In this document: positions 30,981-34,314 of the stretch, piece after piece | Layout of the letters: each line of letters starts with the position of its first letter | Numbering within the stretch: the first letter of the stretch is position 1 | Virus record (IMG/VR): IMGVR_UViG_3300024062_000028 | Coordinates: 1 to 34,314 of that record | From: a virus | DNA length: 34,314 nt | Strand: one strand, 5' to 3' | The notes under the pieces: generated by a model | What the model was told of the DNA's origin: nothing | The model's input: the letters and a program-made list of their open reading frames with translations, nothing else | The model's database searches: none | Translations under genes and position numbers: made by a program

Positions 30981-32253
30981 CTGTTACAATTTTATCAGCT
31001 AATTCATCTGTAATGCTGTAGTGGTATTTTAAAACCTCTTTTTTAGAATCGTTAGATATTGGCATATTTAAAACATCACTAAAACCCTCTACATTAATTT
31101 TGTTCTTTTCAGCTTGTTGTTTTTGATCAGCTTGTAAAGCTTCAATTTGTGTAGTGTCAATCCTTACTTCTTCATTAGTTCTATATCTAATATTTAAAGG
31201 CTTAACAATATCTTGATTTAACTTACCTACTATTTTATTAAGGTTTGGTAGTATAGCGTTGTTATACATTCCTTTAGTAGCTTCATTTAAATTATTAAAC
31301 GTACTAGATGAAGGATCGTTAAATAACTTACTATCAATATTAAATAAATTGCATAATTGTCTATCAGTTAAAACGCCTGATTGCATCAATTGTAAATCAT
31401 TAGCAGTCATTCCCATAGCTTGATATTTCAAACTTGCGCCAGTAACGGCTACTTGATTAACTTTATCAATACCACGTATCATTGAAGCAATTTTATCTTT
31501 AACAGCTTTTGCTTCTTCACGACCTAATTTAACCCCACCACCATTACGATTAGATTCATTAGTTAAAATACCTCTAACACCTTGGTTTTTTACTAATACG
31601 CTTAAAGCCTTTTGAATATCTGTAGATCCAGTTAGAGAATATAAACCAGCTTGTAATGGTGCTAAACCTTCTAAAGAATCTAAGCCTATTGTAGTAGGAT
31701 TAATGTACTTTAAATGGCTTATTATGTCAGCATCTATTCTATATTGCTTTTGTTTATCTGTTAATTTATATCCACTAGTCATAGTTAAATAACTTGTAGG
31801 CTCTAATGGTTGTATAATTCCACTAGGTATAATTTCTAGTGCATCAAAATTACCCTGATCAACTAAATTTGTTTTTCTTTGGTATAAATTACCACTAGAT
31901 AACAAATAAATAAAACAGGCTTCAATCCATTCTTTAGTATTTAAAAACTCACCACGATAAATAGCAGGTTGTTTTAAAATATCAAATACTTTACCACTTT
32001 CTACTTCTTCATCTTTTCGCTTATCCCAAACGATTAAAGGTATGTCAGCTCCTGTAGTGGTAATTTTATTTATAATTGAATATACAGTAACGTTTTGACC
32101 GTAACCTGTATCAATTAGTTTTTGCTCGTTTTGTGCTGAATGATTTACATTACCATCATCAAAACCAGTTAATAAACCGCTTAAATTAGGAGTTTGTAAG
32201 CTAATGTGTTGCTTATTAACGGAAGGAAAAAATAAATCTTTTATTATACCCAT
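30958..32253 (-). CDS. HK97-type portal protein
   Basis: A 431-aa portal protein, forming the dodecameric DNA gate at the head vertex. Visible family features: NVTVYSIINKITTTGADIPLIVWDK near residues 54-80, FLNTKEWIEACFIYLLSSGNLYQRK (about 103-127), SHLKYINPT, GLAPLQAGLYSL, and LTDRQLCNLFNIDSKLFND with STFNNLNEATKGMYNNAILPNLNKI (about 292-340). Length fits the family. It lies between terminase and protease as in HK97-like phages. A promoter and hairpin lie in its leader, so its expression may be set apart from the terminase transcript. Confidence 0.92.
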   Translation of the reverse strand: MGIIKDLFFPSVNKQHISLQTPNLSGLLTGFDDGNVNHSAQNEQKLIDTGYGQNVTVYSIINKITTTGADIPLIVWDKRKDEEVESGKVFDILKQPAIYRGEFLNTKEWIEACFIYLLSSGNLYQRKTNLVDQGNFDALEIIPSGIIQPLEPTSYLTMTSGYKLTDKQKQYRIDADIISHLKYINPTTIGLDSLEGLAPLQAGLYSLTGSTDIQKALSVLVKNQGVRGILTNESNRNGGGVKLGREEAKAVKDKIASMIRGIDKVNQVAVTGASLKYQAMGMTANDLQLMQSGVLTDRQLCNLFNIDSKLFNDPSSSTFNNLNEATKGMYNNAILPNLNKIVGKLNQDIVKPLNIRYRTNEEVRIDTTQIEALQADQKQQAEKNKINVEGFSDVLNMPISNDSKKEVLKYHYSITDELADKIVTDGTNESE

Positions 32254-32272
32254 TAATAATTATTATTATAAC

Positions 32273-32302
32273 CCAAAAAACCCACTGAATTAACAGTAGG
32301 TT
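32273..32302 (-). terminator. Terminator-like hairpin in the portal leader
   Basis: On the minus strand AACCTACTG (32302-32294) pairs with CAGTGGGTT (32287-32279), with one T-G pair and a 6-base loop, followed by TTTT. It lies about 20 bases before the portal ATG and about 60-80 bases after the promoter at 32361-32368. The stem nearly matches the terminator at 11312-11338. It could end a short transcript or act as an attenuator for the head operon. Confidence 0.65.
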
Positions 32303-32340
32303 CAATGAATTTATGGAAAATATTACATTTTGTCATCAAT

Positions 32341-32368
32341 TGTTACATCGCTATACGTGACAAATATA
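32341..32368 (-). promoter_or_regulatory. Portal-operon promoter with TGTAACA operator-like element
   Basis: The minus strand has TATATTTG (32368-32361), 13 bases, then TGTAACA (32347-32341). The whole stretch aligns with the element at 8056-8084 before the replication genes: both share box, T-ACGTAT in the spacer and TGTAACA. Twenty bases (+ strand, from 32360) are identical to the primase promoter region at 7996-8015. A shared regulator is inferred. Confidence 0.6.
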
Positions 32369-32403
32369 ATAAACTTTTTTAAATAATCGACTAAATTTAA
32401 AAA

Positions 32404-32613
32404 TTAATTACAATTAGTTGTTTGACTCATATTTAAACTAGGGTAATCTTTGTTACCTTGTTCTTCAAAGTCTTTCATTTCGTCCTTGGATCCAGTAAAT
32501 TCATAATCATAATTAGATGTACCTAGTTCTGAAGTTGTTTCTATTGTGCAAACCCAAGTTTTTGTACAGCTGGTTAATGCTATCACTGCTAAAAAAGTTA
32601 CTATCTTTTTCAT
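32404..32613 (-). CDS. Small phage-encoded lipoprotein
   Basis: A 69-aa protein when started at the ATG at 32613. It then has a classic lipoprotein signal peptide: MKK, a hydrophobic IVTFLAVIA and lipobox LTSC with the lipidated Cys at residue 16. The mature part is short, with three Cys and acidic Lys-rich segments (DYEFTGSKDEMKDFEEQG). The frame stays open to an ATG at 32730, which would add 39 residues and bury the signal; I prefer the later start. Phage lipoproteins often block superinfection or change the host surface. The gene lies between terminase and portal, outside the structural core, as a moron would. Confidence 0.7.
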   Translation of the reverse strand: MKKIVTFLAVIALTSCTKTWVCTIETTSELGTSNYDYEFTGSKDEMKDFEEQGNKDYPSLNMSQTTNCN

Positions 32614-32753
32614 ATTATATTTATTTATTATTCTATTAAATTTTATGTATGCTTTTGTTTTAGATGAATCAAAGGTAGATAAACTTTTTACTTGCTTATC
32701 ATCTAATACTTTTATTGTGTATAGTTTCATATTTATTTATTTTTATTTTTAAT

Positions 32754-32858
32754 ATAACCCACCGTACAAACCTATGTAAATTAAAAGCTATCCTAATTCC
32801 TATTATCGGCAGTGGGTTATTACTAGGCAACCCTTAACCTAATGTTATTAGAATAGCT
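32754..32858 (-). other. Structured intergenic region with interleaved inverted repeats
   Basis: ATAACCCAC (32754-32762) is complementary to GTGGGTTAT (32812-32820). AGCTATCCTAAT (32786-32797) is complementary, with one mismatch, to ATTAGAATAGCT (32847-32858). The pairs interleave. A smaller hairpin, GGGTT/AACCC, lies at 32814-32833. The second arm lies in the C-terminal part of the 30-aa membrane ORF. The 103-base gap up to the 32730 ATG holds no other gene I can support. Confidence 0.45.
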
Positions 32859-32926
32859 GTAACCAATAAACTAATTATTGATACAACTAAACTAATTTTA
32901 TATTGTTTATATTCTTTATCAGTCAT
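32834..32926 (-). CDS. 30-aa single-pass membrane peptide
   Basis: A 30-aa frame starting 4 bases after the preceding gene. The protein has a polar start (MTDKEYKQYK) followed by one hydrophobic segment (ISLVVSIISLLVTAILITLG). Such tiny membrane peptides are common in phage moron clusters. Coding is supported by spacing and topology only. Together with the lipoprotein next to it, it would give a two-gene envelope-directed pair. Function unknown. Confidence 0.45.
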   Translation of the reverse strand: MTDKEYKQYKISLVVSIISLLVTAILITLG

Positions 32927-32930
32927 TATT

Positions 32931-33161
32931 TTATTTTGCTTCATCCATCCAAACATCAAAAAAATAACTTATATTATTTTTAGAATATTCTAATTCAAAA
33001 TACATTGACCAAACTTTAGAAATACCGTTTTCAATATATTCTATTATAAATTTATCATTTTCTATTTTTGAAACACCACTACCAATTAAATTATAATCTA
33101 ATTTTGCGTTAGAATACCATTTATTTAATCTTTCGTTTGTGTAGTTTATTAAAGTTTTCAT
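32931..33161 (-). CDS. Unknown 76-aa protein after the terminase
   Basis: A 76-aa soluble protein with a helical start (INYTNERLNKWYSNAKLDYNLIG) and beta-rich aromatic end (DKFIIEYIENGISKVWSMYFELEYSKNNISYFFDVWMDE). No family recognised. It has its own strong promoter (33184-33213), about 23 bases upstream of its ATG, so it is expressed apart from the terminase. With the 30-aa membrane peptide and lipoprotein it forms a small accessory cluster between terminase and portal. Confidence 0.65.
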   Translation of the reverse strand: MKTLINYTNERLNKWYSNAKLDYNLIGSGVSKIENDKFIIEYIENGISKVWSMYFELEYSKNNISYFFDVWMDEAK

Positions 33162-33183
33162 AATGTTTTGTTTTTGTTTGATA

Positions 33184-33213
33184 CAAATATAAACATATAT
33201 ATTTAATAAACAA
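33184..33213 (-). promoter_or_regulatory. Consensus Bacteroidetes promoter of the accessory cluster
   Basis: The minus strand has TTG (33213-33211), 19 bases, then TATATTTG (33191-33184). This is the best match to the TTG-N19-TAnnTTTG consensus in the window. It lies partly in the 3' end gap of the terminase gene and points at the 76-aa gene. Confidence 0.8.
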
Positions 33214-33214
33214 C

Positions 33215-34314
33215 CTAAACAATAAAAAAATCTTGTTTTAATTCAAAATAATATCTCATCATTATAGAATCCCATTCATCAGGTGAACGTCCTATTAATT
33301 CTTTCACTTTGTCTTTTGGTATTACTCCTAGCTTTCCATCCTTGTCTATGTCTTTGATTTTAACTTGCTCCATTTCTTCACTGGTTACATCTTGTACATC
33401 ACAATCAGAACAATACTCTACAACTTCTCTACGGTCGATTTTCTTAGCCATTAATATACTACATTGACTTTTTAAGTTATCGTAATTTTCACCCATTAAT
33501 GCACGGCTATTATTTACAAACCCTATACAGTTTAAATAATCTACTACACCACCACCAACGCCATCTTCATCAGCTATAGTATTATTATTAGATATTTTAT
33601 ATTCACGTTGTAATTCAATAGCTTTTTCAACTACTTCATTTACTAAACTTTTACCCATTACATAACGAGCCACAACTACCCAACCATGCCATACCCTAAA
33701 TACAGTTTTATCTTTACCTTTTCGGGCTACATCAATAGACAAAAAATGTTCTCCTTCAGGTTTAATGTGGTTACCATTCCAATACGCTGTAATAGAATCA
33801 TAGTTTATTATTGTAGCTGGGTCGTTGTCATATTCCCAATTACCAAAATAAAGACGTTGTTTACTGGCTTTATCTAATTCAAGTAGACTATCAAGATAAG
33901 ATTTAGGGAGATGAGGGTTATCTGTTGGTAGTGCCTGTACGAATTTTCTTTGTCTTGGTAGTTCATTAGATTTTGATGGTTTATAGAATTTTTTATACGT
34001 CCAATTTTTAGCAGGGTTACAGCTACCTAACATTTTAGGCATCAAATCAAATTCAGTTAATTTATATCTAATACGTGATTTAACTACTTGCCATGCTTTG
34101 TAAACTAACTGATTACACTCATCTATAAAAGCGCCTGTAATTTCTAATGAACCTAAACTATCAAAATGCGGATCACTTGGATAAAGAAATAAATCTTTTA
34201 ATATTATTTCGCTACCATTTTTCCAAAAGATAGTATTTGATTGAGCGTTAAAAGTGTATTGGTCTGATATGCCTAGTTCATTAGTAATATCAAAGAAGCT
34301 ATTTAATGTAGTTT
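33215..34314 (-). CDS. Terminase large subunit (N-terminus outside window)
   Basis: The frame is open from the right edge to the stop at 33215, giving 365 visible residues; the start and Walker A lie beyond 34314. Visible motifs: Walker B ITGAFIDECNQL (about residues 57-68), coupling motif MLGSCNPAKNWTYKKF, and the RNase H-like nuclease with LSIDVARKGKDKT (first Asp), IADEDGVGGGVVDYL (second acidic site), and RSPDEWDSIMMRYYF (third). This is the packaging motor that cuts and pumps DNA into the prohead. No small terminase is visible; it probably lies upstream outside the window. Portal follows three small genes later. Confidence 0.92.
   Translation of the reverse strand, partial: TTLNSFFDITNELGISDQYTFNAQSNTIFWKNGSEIILKDLFLYPSDPHFDSLGSLEITGAFIDECNQLVYKAWQVVKSRIRYKLTEFDLMPKMLGSCNPAKNWTYKKFYKPSKSNELPRQRKFVQALPTDNPHLPKSYLDSLLELDKASKQRLYFGNWEYDNDPATIINYDSITAYWNGNHIKPEGEHFLSIDVARKGKDKTVFRVWHGWVVVARYVMGKSLVNEVVEKAIELQREYKISNNNTIADEDGVGGGVVDYLNCIGFVNNSRALMGENYDNLKSQCSILMAKKIDRREVVEYCSDCDVQDVTSEEMEQVKIKDIDKDGKLGVIPKDKVKELIGRSPDEWDSIMMRYYFELKQDFFIV

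Noticed and set aside
32614-32730. Longer 108-aa version of the lipoprotein
   Set aside because: It would bury a textbook lipoprotein signal peptide. The upstream 39 codons are open by frame but may be chance or a separate short reading; not called as a gene.
2987-33877. Plus-strand open frames of 60-100 codons across the window
   Set aside because: All lie opposite well-supported minus-strand genes or spacers, and none has a recognisable domain, promoter or operon context.
1-34314. Insertion sequences, transposases, integrase or diversity-generating retroelement
   Set aside because: No transposase, tyrosine or serine recombinase, or reverse transcriptase motif was found in any plausible frame, and no terminal inverted repeats with target duplications were noticed.

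Overview
The window looks like the greater part of a tailed-phage (siphovirus-type) genome or prophage from a Bacteroidetes host, most likely a Flavobacterium relative. The DNA is very AT-rich and every gene I can support is on the minus strand. Leaders are A-rich without clear Shine-Dalgarno sites, and promoters fit the Bacteroidetes pattern (TTG or TTTG, 19-20 nt, TAnnTTTG). Transcription runs from high to low coordinates. Gene functions are assigned from motifs and gene order only; no database search was possible.

In transcription order: (1) packaging and head, 34314-27157: large terminase (N-terminus outside the window), a small lipoprotein/membrane cluster, HK97-type portal, a 41-aa linker ORF, a probable prohead protease, the HK97-fold capsid protein, connector-like proteins and small virion proteins. 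(2) Tail, 27160-12002: a LamG-like virion protein, the probable tail-tube protein, two overlapping chaperone-position genes, a 1073-aa tape measure, and four to five large distal tail proteins ending in an SGNH-esterase fibre. (3) Two small membrane proteins in the lysis position, then an intrinsic terminator. (4) Recombination genes, 11245-8269: HTH protein, zinc ribbon, a conserved partner protein, YqaJ exonuclease, a DUF3127 OB-fold protein and a MazG-like protein. (5) Replication, 7889-4063: a primase-polymerase/DUF3987 helicase fused protein translationally coupled to an SF2 helicase. (6) An array of short unknown genes and a tRNA-like sequence, 3986-1519. (7) A VRR-NUC nuclease and a SNF2-type helicase running off the left edge.

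The most interesting part is the short-gene array at about 1519-3986. Its small genes are separated by imperfect palindromes with TAAC...GTTA ends, several with the same CGTTTTAAT loop. The gene stop codon often lies in the first arm. One 82-aa gene is bracketed by perfect matches to the integron attC R' (GTTRRRY) and R'' (RYYYAAC) boxes. I read this as an integron-like or related cassette array carried in a phage early region; no integron integrase is visible.

Two regulatory patterns also stand out. A motif combining a TAnnTTTG box with TGTAACA 12-14 nt downstream occurs before the replication genes, a tail-fibre gene and the portal operon. The primase leader has two perfect or near-perfect stems in pseudoknot order. 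No integrase, repressor, small terminase or endolysin is recognisable, so lifestyle and lysis mechanism cannot be settled from this window.
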